From Sympetrum striolatum (taxonomy: Eukaryota > Arthropoda > Insecta > Odonata > Libellulidae), in the NCBI GenBank assembly GCA_947579665.1, contig OX388349.1:20244459-20308458 (forward strand): 64,000 bases of DNA, written 5' to 3'. Position numbers and translations under genes: made by a program. The number at the start of each line of letters is the position of its first letter. Position 1 is the stretch's first letter. Shown piece after piece: positions 56,345 through 64,000 of this stretch. The notes under the pieces are model-generated. The model worked only from the letters and a program-made list of their open reading frames with translations, was not told the DNA's origin and did no database searches.

Positions 56345-59300
56345 TTGGAGATTATATATAGGAGTATTCAAGGTAATATTTTTCATTTTATCTATTCATT
56401 TATACGAGAGATGTCACATCCAGTCAGAGAGCATAATTATAGTGTCAGAGTGGGAGGAGATGATGAAACGGCACAACAACTTGCAACAGCTGGAAGTCTT
56501 ATTGATCATAACTATGTTTCTAATCTCACAAGGGGGAAAGACATGCCGATGATACCTGATGAACATAACTATGTAAGAAGATCCGTGGTGGGTGAAGATA
56601 GGGCTGGGTCATCAGGGGTAAATAGAGGGGTGCAGAGATTCGGTGAACATAATTATGCAACGAGAACCGATAGGACTGTTTCATCAGGGTTGAGTAGAAC
56701 AGTGCATAGAGTCGGTGATCATAATTATGTCACAAGAACCGTTAGGGAAGAAAATAGGGCTGGTCCATCAGGGCTAAGTAGAGGAATTGGTGATCACAGC
56801 TATGCAGCAAAAACCGTGAGGGGAGAAGATAAGGTTGTTCCAACAGGTCTGAGCAGAGGTATGCAGAGATCTGGTGCTCCTGTCGAAATAATTGAAATTG
56901 AAACGGGTGTGAAATGCAGGTTAAAGACATATTGGGTGAGTACACAAAGAGTGCACACAGATTTAGTGACATTTTTGGAGGTGATCAGAATTCCTGTAGT
57001 GAATATGATTGAAGATGAGTTGAGGAAAAAGCCCATGAAAATTAATTTGGTAGTAAAAACTCAATTTAAAAATAATGTAACCGATGAAAAATCCGATAGA
57101 TGGTTTAAAACAACAAACATAATGTTTCTCGAGGCTGATGATGTGAATGCTAAAGTGGAGGAAAAATTTGCAAAGTTACTTAGAGAGAAATCCGAGCATA
57201 TGGCAAGGGGATCAGGGTGGTCCTTGATTCAGGTGATGGGTTTGGAATTGAGAATGAATAAATTTACCCCATCACCAGGAGCATCATACATAGAGTTACC
57301 GTTAAAATTGAGGCATTCTAAATCCGTAATTAATGTTGGGAATGGTGATGATTTTTGTTTCAAATATGCTATTTGGGCAAAAAACATTGCACACCACCCT
57401 CAAAGGATTTCAAGTTATGATAACGACGCTGCCTTCATTAATGGATATAATTGGACATGTATAAATTATCCTGTCAATCTGAAAGATATATCAAAATTTG
57501 AGCGAAAAAATAATATATCCATTAATGTGTTTGGTGTTGACGATGAGTGTTTGGTGTATCCTATGAAAATTGTATCTGAGGAATTGGAGGACCACCGTGA
57601 CTTGCTTTATTTAAAAAATGATGTAACCTCTCATTATTGCTGGATAAAAGATTTTAATAGATTGGTTAGAAAACAGATAACCGCTCACAAAGAGACGCCT
57701 CACATTTGTAAAAGGTGCATGCTAAATTTTATTTGTGAAGAAAGTTTAACCAATCATAAACGTAATTGCCAACTAGAAACTCCTACTAATATTAGGTTGC
57801 CAAACAATAATGAGAGGTGGCTTCATTTTAAGAATTATTCTCATATGCAACGGATTCCATTTATAGTATATGCGGATTTTGAAACAATGCTCCCTCGTGT
57901 AAGCTCTTGCGATCCATGTGATAATCATTCCTTTTCAGTTCAAAGGCAAAGACACATTCCAATGTCTTTTGCAATCCTGATGGTTGCTAGCAATGGGGAA
58001 AAGTTTGAGCCCATAGTCTACAGAGGAAAAGATGTGATGTCTGTTTTCCTTATGAAAATGAGGGATATAGCAAGATATGTGCAAGGGGTGTATAAGGAAA
58101 ATAAACCAATGAAACCTCTTACCGAAGAAGAAAATCTCAGTTTCATTGATGCCACCACATGTTACATATGTGACGGTGATTTGGGGGATGATCGCGTTAG
58201 AGATCATAATCACATCACAGGTGATTATAGGGGGGCAGCACATGCAAGTTGTAACATAAACTTTCAAAATCCCTCATTTTTACCAGTAGTTATTCATAAT
58301 TTATCGAATTATGATGCCCATTTCATTGTTCCCTATTTAGGTTATGATGAAAATAAAATTAAATGTATACCTAATAATGAAGATAAGTACATTTCATTTT
58401 CAAAATATATAGATAGTCAGTTTTCAATAAGATATATTGACAGTTTCAGATTTATAAGTTCATCACTGTCTAAAATTGTCAATGCATTACCTCGAGATAA
58501 ATTTTATCAGACATCACATGTTTTTCCGGACGATGTGGATCTCCTGACTCGTAAGGGTGTTTTCCCATATGAGTATATCGATGGGTGGGAGAAGTTGAAT
58601 GAAGATTGTTTACCTCCGAAGGAATCATTCTACAGTACATTAACGGAGGAGGATATTTCAGATAATGAGTATGATTATGCTCAAAGGGTTTGGCAAAAAT
58701 TTAACTGCACCACCTTAGGAGAATATTCTGATCTTTACCTGAAGACAGATGTTCTTCTATTGGCTGATGTCTTTGAAAACTTTCGGAGTGTTTGCATTCA
58801 AATATACAAACTGGATCCTGCTTGGTATTTTACAGCTCCAGGATTAGCTTTCGATGCAATGCTTAAACAATCTGGAATAACCTTAGAGTTAATGACGGAT
58901 TATGATATGATTCTTATGATTGAAAAAGGAATCCGAGGTGGAATCAGTCAGTGTGTTAAACGATATAGCAAGGCCAACAACAAGTACTTGAACACATTTG
59001 ATGTGAGCAATGATTCTAGCTATATTGTTTATTTGGATGCGAATAATTTATATGGATGGGCCTTAAGCGCTCCTCTGCCCAGTGGAGGATTCCAATGGGT
59101 TGATCCACCTCAGGATATAGAAAATATACCGGACGATTCTCCAAAAGGATACATCTTAGAGGTTGACTTAGAGTATCCAAGGTATTTGCATAATGTGCAT
59201 AACGATTTACCATTATGTCCAGAATCTAGAGTTCCACCAGACTCGAAATTTCCAAAATTGATGACTACTCTATATGATAAGGAGCGTTATGTTCTTCACT

Positions 59301-60247
59301 ATCGAAATCTCAAGCAAGCTTTATCAATGGGATTGAAATTGAAAGCTATACACAGAGTATTGGAATTCAACCAATCCCAATGGATGAAGTCCTACATCGA
59401 TTTAAATTCTGATAAAAGGCGCTCAGCCTCTTCAGAATTTGAAAAGGATTTCTTCAAATTAATGAACAATGCCGTTTTTGGAAAAACAATGGAAAATGTA
59501 CGGAAAAGAATAAATTTTGAGCTAGTTTCCAATAAAAGGAGATTGAGAAAGTTGATTGCTAGTTCTCTTTTCCTAGATAGAATAATATTTAGCGAAAATT
59601 TAATAGGAGTCCATAGCAGAAGGCAAATAACCAAAATGAACAAACCGATTTATGTTGGTCAATCTGTGTTGGACATTTCAAAAATTTTAATGTATGATTT
59701 CTTTTATAATCACTTGAGAGTTAGATATGGGAATAACCTCTCGCTTTTATACATGGACACCGATTCTTTCATTTTAGAGATTAAAACAATGGATTTTTAT
59801 GAGGATATGAGGGAAGATCTTCAACTCTATGATTCTTCGAATTATCCTCAAAATCATACTTGCTATTCAAATTTAAATAATAAAATTATTGGTAAAATGA
59901 AAGATGAGTGTGGTGGAAAAATCATGACAAATTTTGCTGGACTTCGGAGCAAAATGTATTCATACACCCTGGAGGATGGATTTAATGGTAAAAGAGCTAA
60001 GGGGATAAAAAAGGCAACCATCAGGAATTCCATATCCTTTGATGATTACATGCATTGCTTGAGAAGTAATGCAAGTTGTTATCGAAGGATGACTTTGTTT
60101 AGATCCATAAGACATATTGTGCACACTGAGGAGATGAATAAAATAGCACTGAGCCCCTTTGATGATAAGAGATATATATTAAATGATGGAGTGAATACAC
60201 TTGCATGGGGGCATTATCGTGTACGCAAAAGGAGGTGGGAGACTTAG
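56345..60247 (+). CDS. polB: Protein-primed-type family B DNA polymerase of the Maverick, with HNH insertion
   Basis: A 1,300-codon frame that replicates the element. M23 (56,411) is the likelier start, because the first 22 codons overlap a TATATA and a CAAG/GTAATA sequence and look like leader. Residues ~25-180 hold six degenerate repeats each starting (E/D)H(N/S)Y (at 30, 55, 74, 102, 126 and 151), most ending SGLSRG. A C2H2-like finger follows at 455-475. Exonuclease motifs: YADFE (D511, E513), HNLSNYD (N652-D657), YLKTD (Y798, D802). An HNH/endonuclease VII-type module lies between ExoI and ExoII (CYIC 606-609, DHNH 620-623, C636). Polymerase motifs: DANNLYG (D898), KLMNNAVFG (K1038), YMDTDS (D1138, D1140). 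All catalytic residues are present and there are no lesions. Confidence 0.9.
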   Translation: MEIIYRSIQGNIFHFIYSFIREMSHPVREHNYSVRVGGDDETAQQLATAGSLIDHNYVSNLTRGKDMPMIPDEHNYVRRSVVGEDRAGSSGVNRGVQRFGEHNYATRTDRTVSSGLSRTVHRVGDHNYVTRTVREENRAGPSGLSRGIGDHSYAAKTVRGEDKVVPTGLSRGMQRSGAPVEIIEIETGVKCRLKTYWVSTQRVHTDLVTFLEVIRIPVVNMIEDELRKKPMKINLVVKTQFKNNVTDEKSDRWFKTTNIMFLEADDVNAKVEEKFAKLLREKSEHMARGSGWSLIQVMGLELRMNKFTPSPGASYIELPLKLRHSKSVINVGNGDDFCFKYAIWAKNIAHHPQRISSYDNDAAFINGYNWTCINYPVNLKDISKFERKNNISINVFGVDDECLVYPMKIVSEELEDHRDLLYLKNDVTSHYCWIKDFNRLVRKQITAHKETPHICKRCMLNFICEESLTNHKRNCQLETPTNIRLPNNNERWLHFKNYSHMQRIPFIVYADFETMLPRVSSCDPCDNHSFSVQRQRHIPMSFAILMVASNGEKFEPIVYRGKDVMSVFLMKMRDIARYVQGVYKENKPMKPLTEEENLSFIDATTCYICDGDLGDDRVRDHNHITGDYRGAAHASCNINFQNPSFLPVVIHNLSNYDAHFIVPYLGYDENKIKCIPNNEDKYISFSKYIDSQFSIRYIDSFRFISSSLSKIVNALPRDKFYQTSHVFPDDVDLLTRKGVFPYEYIDGWEKLNEDCLPPKESFYSTLTEEDISDNEYDYAQRVWQKFNCTTLGEYSDLYLKTDVLLLADVFENFRSVCIQIYKLDPAWYFTAPGLAFDAMLKQSGITLELMTDYDMILMIEKGIRGGISQCVKRYSKANNKYLNTFDVSNDSSYIVYLDANNLYGWALSAPLPSGGFQWVDPPQDIENIPDDSPKGYILEVDLEYPRYLHNVHNDLPLCPESRVPPDSKFPKLMTTLYDKERYVLHYRNLKQALSMGLKLKAIHRVLEFNQSQWMKSYIDLNSDKRRSASSEFEKDFFKLMNNAVFGKTMENVRKRINFELVSNKRRLRKLIASSLFLDRIIFSENLIGVHSRRQITKMNKPIYVGQSVLDISKILMYDFFYNHLRVRYGNNLSLLYMDTDSFILEIKTMDFYEDMREDLQLYDSSNYPQNHTCYSNLNNKIIGKMKDECGGKIMTNFAGLRSKMYSYTLEDGFNGKRAKGIKKATIRNSISFDDYMHCLRSNASCYRRMTLFRSIRHIVHTEEMNKIALSPFDDKRYILNDGVNTLAWGHYRVRKRRWET

Positions 60248-60323
60248 GATGTTTTACACATGGTTATTTAAACACTGCATTTTAATGCCTTCAATTCATT
60301 ATGAGATTAGACAGCGTAGGAAG

Positions 60324-61838
60324 ATGTTCGCTCGGTTTTCCATTTTTATTTTATTTTATTTATTCCTATACACTCATCAACAATCCAAAGTTGATGAAAC
60401 ATGTATAGAACAGGTATTGAAAGAATATGGATACCTCGATCAGGAGATTGAGGGTGGGTTACTTGACCCTTTGGTTTTGGGGTTGGAATTATTTTCCGAG
60501 TTTTACAATGTAACCAAGGAAGATGCATTAAAACTGATGCATAGACCGAGATGTGGTGTTCCAGATGTTGGGGAGTATTCAGCATCCTCCAGTAAATGGC
60601 TTAAAGAAGACATAAGGTGGCGTTATGCATTGAGTGGACAGACTCGGATAAACCTTGCTAGGGCCGCATTCGAGAAATGGAGTAATGCTACGAATCTAAA
60701 CTTTACATTTGACACTCGTGATTCAGATATTATCATATCTGATCGAAAGTATGTTCACAAGAAGATAAATCCCACAGTTACGTGTTCTAGTAGATTTGAC
60801 GGACCTGGTTCAATATTGGGTCATGCTGAGTTTCCGAGGAATGATGGACATAGTGAAATACACATTGATCTATCAGAGAATTGGTATTTGAAAATGGATG
60901 GGAACAATTCAGAGGATCAAGTTAATTTGTATACAGTGCTTTTACACGAGATTGGTCATGCATTAGGTCTTTCACATTCCAAGAATATTTCGTCGATTAT
61001 GTATGCATATTATGGGAGGGAACCTAAATTGGAATTGAGTGAGGATGATATAAATGGTATACAAAGTATTTATGGAGTGCGCGCACAACCCACGGTCGCA
61101 ACACGGACGGACATCGATGAAGAGGATGTTGGGAAAGCAAATAAAGCAGAAACGTTCCCAAATATATGTGAAATAAAATCAGGACAACATTTTCTAATTG
61201 TAAGGAATATGATGTACATTTTTTATCAGAAATGGGTTTGGATACATGAGTTGAATGGTTCGTGGTGGGGAAAGGTCGCTAAACCATTGTTGATAACAGA
61301 ATGGTTACGTTTCCTACCACCATCATTCCAAGGCGTGTCAGCTATTTACCAAAAACCATCAGGTGAAATAGTTCTCTTCGACCAAAATAATATCTATATA
61401 TTTGAATTCCCGAGCATTATCATTAATCCTAATTTCCCTAAAAGTAAAACCAGTATAGGAATTAGACAAAATGGAAAAGTACAAGCAGCTGTAAATACAT
61501 ATGCAGCTCGCACTTTAATATTTTATGATGATGATTTTTTTATTGAATTGAATGATTGTACAATGAGACCAAAGAAATATGGTTACATAAAGAAAGAATA
61601 TCCAAAGCTACCACAAGGCTTAGAATCCGCGTTTCGTTACATAAATGGTATGCTATACTTTTTAAAAAATGGGACCTTTTATGAATATAACGAGTTTACC
61701 GAAACTCTTGTAAGAGCAGCACCTTTTGATATTAGCATATTTAATGTGAAGTGTGATACCATTTTACCATCCCTCGTGAACGTGATGCATGATCTCAAGA
61801 AAATTGTGACAGATTTTGATAAATTAGAGAGACAATGA
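60324..61838 (+). CDS. Secreted matrix metalloproteinase with hemopexin domain (Maverick cargo)
   Basis: I start it at 60,324 because a clear signal peptide follows (MFARFSIFILFYLFLYT); upstream in-frame codons reach back into the polymerase gene (which ends at 60,247) and look non-coding. The 504-residue protein has a short prodomain with the cysteine switch PRCGVPD (C77), which holds the zyme latent. A catalytic domain follows (about 93-250) with HEIGHALGLSH (H208, E209, H212, H218) and the Met-turn SIMYAYY (M226), then a linker, then a hemopexin-like domain whose end cysteines are C282 and C477. No membrane anchor or furin site is seen. Such enzymes cut extracellular matrix and basement membrane. 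Intronless and intact. Insect large DNA viruses are known to carry related enzymes, so a role in tissue spread is plausible but inferred. Confidence 0.9.
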   Translation: MFARFSIFILFYLFLYTHQQSKVDETCIEQVLKEYGYLDQEIEGGLLDPLVLGLELFSEFYNVTKEDALKLMHRPRCGVPDVGEYSASSSKWLKEDIRWRYALSGQTRINLARAAFEKWSNATNLNFTFDTRDSDIIISDRKYVHKKINPTVTCSSRFDGPGSILGHAEFPRNDGHSEIHIDLSENWYLKMDGNNSEDQVNLYTVLLHEIGHALGLSHSKNISSIMYAYYGREPKLELSEDDINGIQSIYGVRAQPTVATRTDIDEEDVGKANKAETFPNICEIKSGQHFLIVRNMMYIFYQKWVWIHELNGSWWGKVAKPLLITEWLRFLPPSFQGVSAIYQKPSGEIVLFDQNNIYIFEFPSIIINPNFPKSKTSIGIRQNGKVQAAVNTYAARTLIFYDDDFFIELNDCTMRPKKYGYIKKEYPKLPQGLESAFRYINGMLYFLKNGTFYEYNEFTETLVRAAPFDISIFNVKCDTILPSLVNVMHDLKKIVTDFDKLERQ

Positions 61839-61883
61839 TGCTATAAGTTATCAGAATTCCTTGCATAGCAATCAGTCTGGCAG

Positions 61884-62531
61884 ATGCCTTTGAAGTGGGT
61901 GCATCCTTTTACTTGTATATGTGGAGGCCCATCCGGGTGCGGTAAATCAACATTTGTGTTAAAGTTACTGAAGAATTTAAAACGACAAGTGCGTGGAGAC
62001 ATAAAACGTATATTTTGGGTTTGTGACAAGGAAAGCAAACCATCAGTTCGTATTCCTAAGGTGCAATTTTTGCACAAACTACCTTCTTTTGCAAATCCTC
62101 GGAAAATAAGCACATTGTATGTAATCGACGACTTGATGCACGAATGCTACAATCAGGCAGTCAGTCAGGTATTTACTAGAGGATCACATCATAGTAACAT
62201 ATCAATTATTCTTATCACTCAAAATATATTCTATAAAAGTAAAGAGTCTAGAAACATTTCTCTAAACACAAAGTATTTTGTTGCTTTTAAAAATCCTCGG
62301 GATCCTCGTCAATTCTTTTACTTGGCACAACAGGTTTACCCACCAAAACCTTCTGATTTATATGAGGCATACCTAAACGAAACTGAAGAACCGCATGGTT
62401 ATCTTGTTCTTGACCTAACACAAGAGAGAGATAAAAGACTTCGATTCTATACGAAGATATTTCCAGGCGAATATAACGTCGTATACGCTCCTGAACAGGA
62501 GGTTGACAAGTGTAACGAGATTGTGCAATGA
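61884..62531 (+). CDS. FtsK/HerA-type genome-packaging ATPase
   Basis: 215 residues. Walker A GGPSGCGKST (14-23, K21), Walker B TLYVIDDLM (D82, D83) and a sensor-type ILITQN (N114). These, with the size, match the A32-like packaging ATPases of Mavericks, adintoviruses and other double-jelly-roll-capsid viruses, which pump DNA into the preformed capsid. It starts 46 bp after the metalloproteinase stop. Its stop codon overlaps the next start in an ATGA (62,528-62,531). No lesion. No alternative identity seems likely given the neighbours. Confidence 0.9.
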   Translation: MPLKWVHPFTCICGGPSGCGKSTFVLKLLKNLKRQVRGDIKRIFWVCDKESKPSVRIPKVQFLHKLPSFANPRKISTLYVIDDLMHECYNQAVSQVFTRGSHHSNISIILITQNIFYKSKESRNISLNTKYFVAFKNPRDPRQFFYLAQQVYPPKPSDLYEAYLNETEEPHGYLVLDLTQERDKRLRFYTKIFPGEYNVVYAPEQEVDKCNEIVQ

Positions 62532-62860
62532 AAAGGTTGAAGCGTCACCGCGCCTTACTGAGAGCCCTGATTACGGCAACGCCGAAAGTTCGTAGGTCGA
62601 TTATTGCTTCAGGGAGTGACGATTTCATCAAATCTTTGTGCGAGTGTTGTTTAAATACTGTGAATGGTAATACAAAGTTAACCCCAATTATCAAGAAGAA
62701 ACTGCTGAGATATAAGAATATTTTGAGAAAAATAGGTGGTGGAAGATTTCCACTTCATAAGAAGCGCAAGCTGCTGATACAAAAGGGTGGATTTCTACCA
62801 GTATTATTAGCTAGCTTAGGAAGCCTTCTAACAGGCGCATTATCAAACTTAATGAAATGA
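62528..62860 (+). CDS. Small basic protein with hydrophobic tail (conserved Maverick/adintovirus ORF)
   Basis: 110 residues, very rich in Lys/Arg. The central ICECC-like segment here reads LCECCLNTVNGNTKLTP, followed by KKKLLRYKNILRKI. The end is KKRKLLIQKGGFLPVLLASL and a short glycine/leucine tail. This layout (DD-x2-K/I-C-E-C-x-N-V/L-x-N-G-x2-x-LTP, then a basic stretch, then QKGGFL and a hydrophobic end) is one I recall as a widespread companion of Maverick-type ATPase and integrase genes in invertebrates. A DNA-condensing core or membrane-active minor virion protein has been suggested for such ORFs by analogy with adenovirus; that is inference. It shares ATGA overlaps with both neighbours. 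Confidence 0.7.
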   Translation: MKRLKRHRALLRALITATPKVRRSIIASGSDDFIKSLCECCLNTVNGNTKLTPIIKKKLLRYKNILRKIGGGRFPLHKKRKLLIQKGGFLPVLLASLGSLLTGALSNLMK

Positions 62861-63507
62861 GTTTGAAAAAATATATTTTGGTGGATCCTTCAGAGTATGA
62901 TTCAAGGATTCAAGAGAAGCAACTAACTGCATTAGATGCTCGGATGTCAGCTATTTTGCGGAATAAGAGCATGAGTGAATCAGAGAAATGGCATAGATAC
63001 AGTCAGATTCTCAACGATTATTTAAACATAGCATCTGAAAGTAGAAGGCCAATAAAGCTCCCACTAGTCAAGGAGGAAACACGTAGGAAAAAACTCGTGT
63101 CAAAAAAAAGGAAGATATCGGACTTGGAACAGCTGCGGGGTAAGGAATGGCATCCACCTCAAAAAAGAATTATCACCTCAGACGCATCAGAAGCAGACGA
63201 TCGGATATCAGAAGAGGGAGTGACTTCAAACGTAATATCACCCATGAGAACTCGGGGAGCAATAAAAAAACAGTTCCAGCGGTCAAAAGACAAACGCCGA
63301 TCTCCGCAAGCAAGCGATCAGACATACGAAGAGAGAGTGACTTCAGAAATACAGAAAATGTTACACACCACCCCTCAAGCAAAGGTAATTTCACCCATGA
63401 GAACTCGGGGAGCGAGAAAGAAACAGTTCCAGTGGACACCATACCAAGAAAAACCATTGGCAGTAAAAAGCTCCGGAAAAAAAAGATTAACATGGTCTCC
63501 GCTATGA
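62857..63507 (+). CDS. Basic 216-residue Maverick protein with internal duplication
   Basis: Begins MSLKKYILVDPSEYDS, then a helical stretch with LDARMSAILRNKSMSESEKW and the following HRYSQILNDYL, resembling the ILVDP...LDxxMxxIL...DDEKxxxYxQxLxRYL pattern of a conserved, functionally unassigned Maverick/adintovirus ORF. The second half is basic, Ser/Arg/Lys-rich and carries the 15-residue element ISPMRTRGAxKKQFQ twice (about 126-140 and 177-191), so this part grew by duplication. The last residues, KKRLTWSPL, echo QFQWTP. Nuclear or DNA-binding in the virion is plausible from charge only. Starts in an ATGA with the preceding gene and ends in one with the integrase. Confidence 0.65.
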   Translation: MSLKKYILVDPSEYDSRIQEKQLTALDARMSAILRNKSMSESEKWHRYSQILNDYLNIASESRRPIKLPLVKEETRRKKLVSKKRKISDLEQLRGKEWHPPQKRIITSDASEADDRISEEGVTSNVISPMRTRGAIKKQFQRSKDKRRSPQASDQTYEERVTSEIQKMLHTTPQAKVISPMRTRGARKKQFQWTPYQEKPLAVKSSGKKRLTWSPL

Positions 63508-64000
63508 GAGAAAGCGAGCACGATAAAATGAAGGCAACATATTATAATCTTTCTCACCCAGCAAGTCTTTCGTCAGCGGAAAAATTAAGTAAAGCAACAA
63601 ATGCAAAGTTGAAGACAGTGAAGGACTGGTTAAGTGAGCAAGATGCTCATACATTGCATAAACCCATGCGTAGGAAAATTACTCGAAATCGTTACCGAAG
63701 TATATCAATCGATGAAACGTGGCAGTGTGATTTGAACGATTTGAGAAATTTAAAAAAATACAATGGAGGGTATCAGTATTTGCTGACAGTCATTGACATT
63801 TTCTCAAAATTTGCATGGGCTATTCCAATAAAATGCAAAACATCGGATTGCATAATAGGAGCTTTCAAAACAATTTTAAAGGAGAGGAAACCTCTGAAAA
63901 TACAGAGTGATAAGGGTACTGAATTCACAAATAAAAAATTCAAGACGTTCCTGAACGATCGTGGAATCAAATTTTACACGACTAACAACCCAGATGTGAA
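63504..64000 (+). CDS. int: Maverick retroviral-type (rve) integrase, cut by window end
   Basis: Open from the ATG at 63,504 (overlapping the previous stop as ATGA) to the window edge: 165 complete codons. The N-terminal part has YYNLSHPASLSSAEKL and LSEQDAHTLHKP, the pre-core region typical of Maverick integrases. The core starts at WQCDLNDL (D76), continues through a YLLTVIDIFSKFAWA strand set and reaches QSDKGTEF (D136). The third catalytic residue, the glutamate about 35 residues later, and the C-terminal chromodomain often found in this family are beyond the edge. It joins the element ends to host DNA. No lesion in the visible part. Confidence 0.9.
   Translation, partial: MRESEHDKMKATYYNLSHPASLSSAEKLSKATNAKLKTVKDWLSEQDAHTLHKPMRRKITRNRYRSISIDETWQCDLNDLRNLKKYNGGYQYLLTVIDIFSKFAWAIPIKCKTSDCIIGAFKTILKERKPLKIQSDKGTEFTNKKFKTFLNDRGIKFYTTNNPDV

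Larger units (their letters stand above)
55195..64000 (+). mobile_element. Maverick/Polinton (adintovirus-like) provirus, left portion
   Basis: The combination of protein-primed-type DNA polymerase B, FtsK/HerA-type packaging ATPase, retroviral-type integrase and two small conserved virion-type proteins defines Maverick/Polinton elements and the related adintoviruses. All six genes lie on the plus strand, none has a stop or frameshift, and spacing is virus-like. The left border is only approximate: RepX-derived sequence ends at about 55,190. Typical Polinton ends (AG...CT inverted repeats and 6-bp target duplications) cannot be checked because the right end is outside the window. A matrix metalloproteinase is an additional cargo gene. 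Capsid proteins and the adenovirus-type protease are not in the visible part. Confidence 0.85.

Noticed and set aside
1..64000. CRISPR arrays, rRNA genes, prokaryotic operons
   Set aside because: No regularly spaced identical repeats with unique spacers, no rRNA-like blocks, and gene content is that of a metazoan repeat landscape.

Overview
The window is about 64 kb of an AT-rich, repeat-packed animal genome, most likely an arthropod and probably an insect. The basis is the mix of elements: a CR1-like retrotransposon ending in a (CATCTA)n tail, a Tx1-type retrotransposon, Transib, Harbinger and hAT DNA transposons, and a Maverick/Polinton (adintovirus-like) provirus. I cannot name the species. 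I found no rRNA, CRISPR or bacterial-type genes. Almost nothing looks like single-copy host coding sequence; the best candidate is a small spliced gene on the minus strand at 7.4-7.95 kb.

Layout. 1-10 kb: a decayed jockey-like retrotransposon, a tandem repeat, one block of a six-monomer repeat (called RepX here), an endonuclease fragment, the small spliced gene, and a THAP-bearing inverted-repeat remnant. 10.1-14.6 kb: a hAT-type element with a clean 8-bp target duplication, holding two further inverted-repeat elements. 15-19.5 kb: a tRNA-like SINE piece, an inverted-repeat element carrying a 51-bp minisatellite, and a zinc-finger transposase-like exon. 19.8-25.3 kb: a decayed Harbinger element containing a (CA)n-bearing repeat (called RepA here), then a broken CR1. 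25.7-37.1 kb: an inverted pair of a ~1.6 kb repeat (RepY), two more minisatellite elements, a solo LTR and retrotransposon scraps. 37.2-46.1 kb: what I read as one decayed Transib (RAG1-related) transposon, bounded by CACAGTG heptamers and CGACG duplications and inflated by RepX, RepA, an LTR-like block and a hAT MITE. 46.3-54.0 kb: a RepA copy split inside its CA microsatellite by a near-complete, GC-rich Tx1-clade retrotransposon on the minus strand.

55.2-64.0 kb is the most notable part: the left side of an intact Maverick/adintovirus-like element. A CRE/ETS/YY1-like motif array and tandem repeats lead to a TATA box. Then come a 1,300-aa protein-primed-type DNA polymerase B with an HNH/endonuclease VII insertion, a complete secreted matrix metalloproteinase with pro-, catalytic and hemopexin domains, an FtsK/HerA-type packaging ATPase, a small basic hydrophobic-tailed protein, a basic 216-aa protein, and a retroviral-type integrase cut by the window end. 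The last four genes are joined by three successive ATGA stop/start overlaps. Polymerase, integrase and ATPase serve replication, integration and genome packaging; the metalloproteinase looks like captured host cargo. Capsid and maturation protease genes, if present, lie beyond the right edge.
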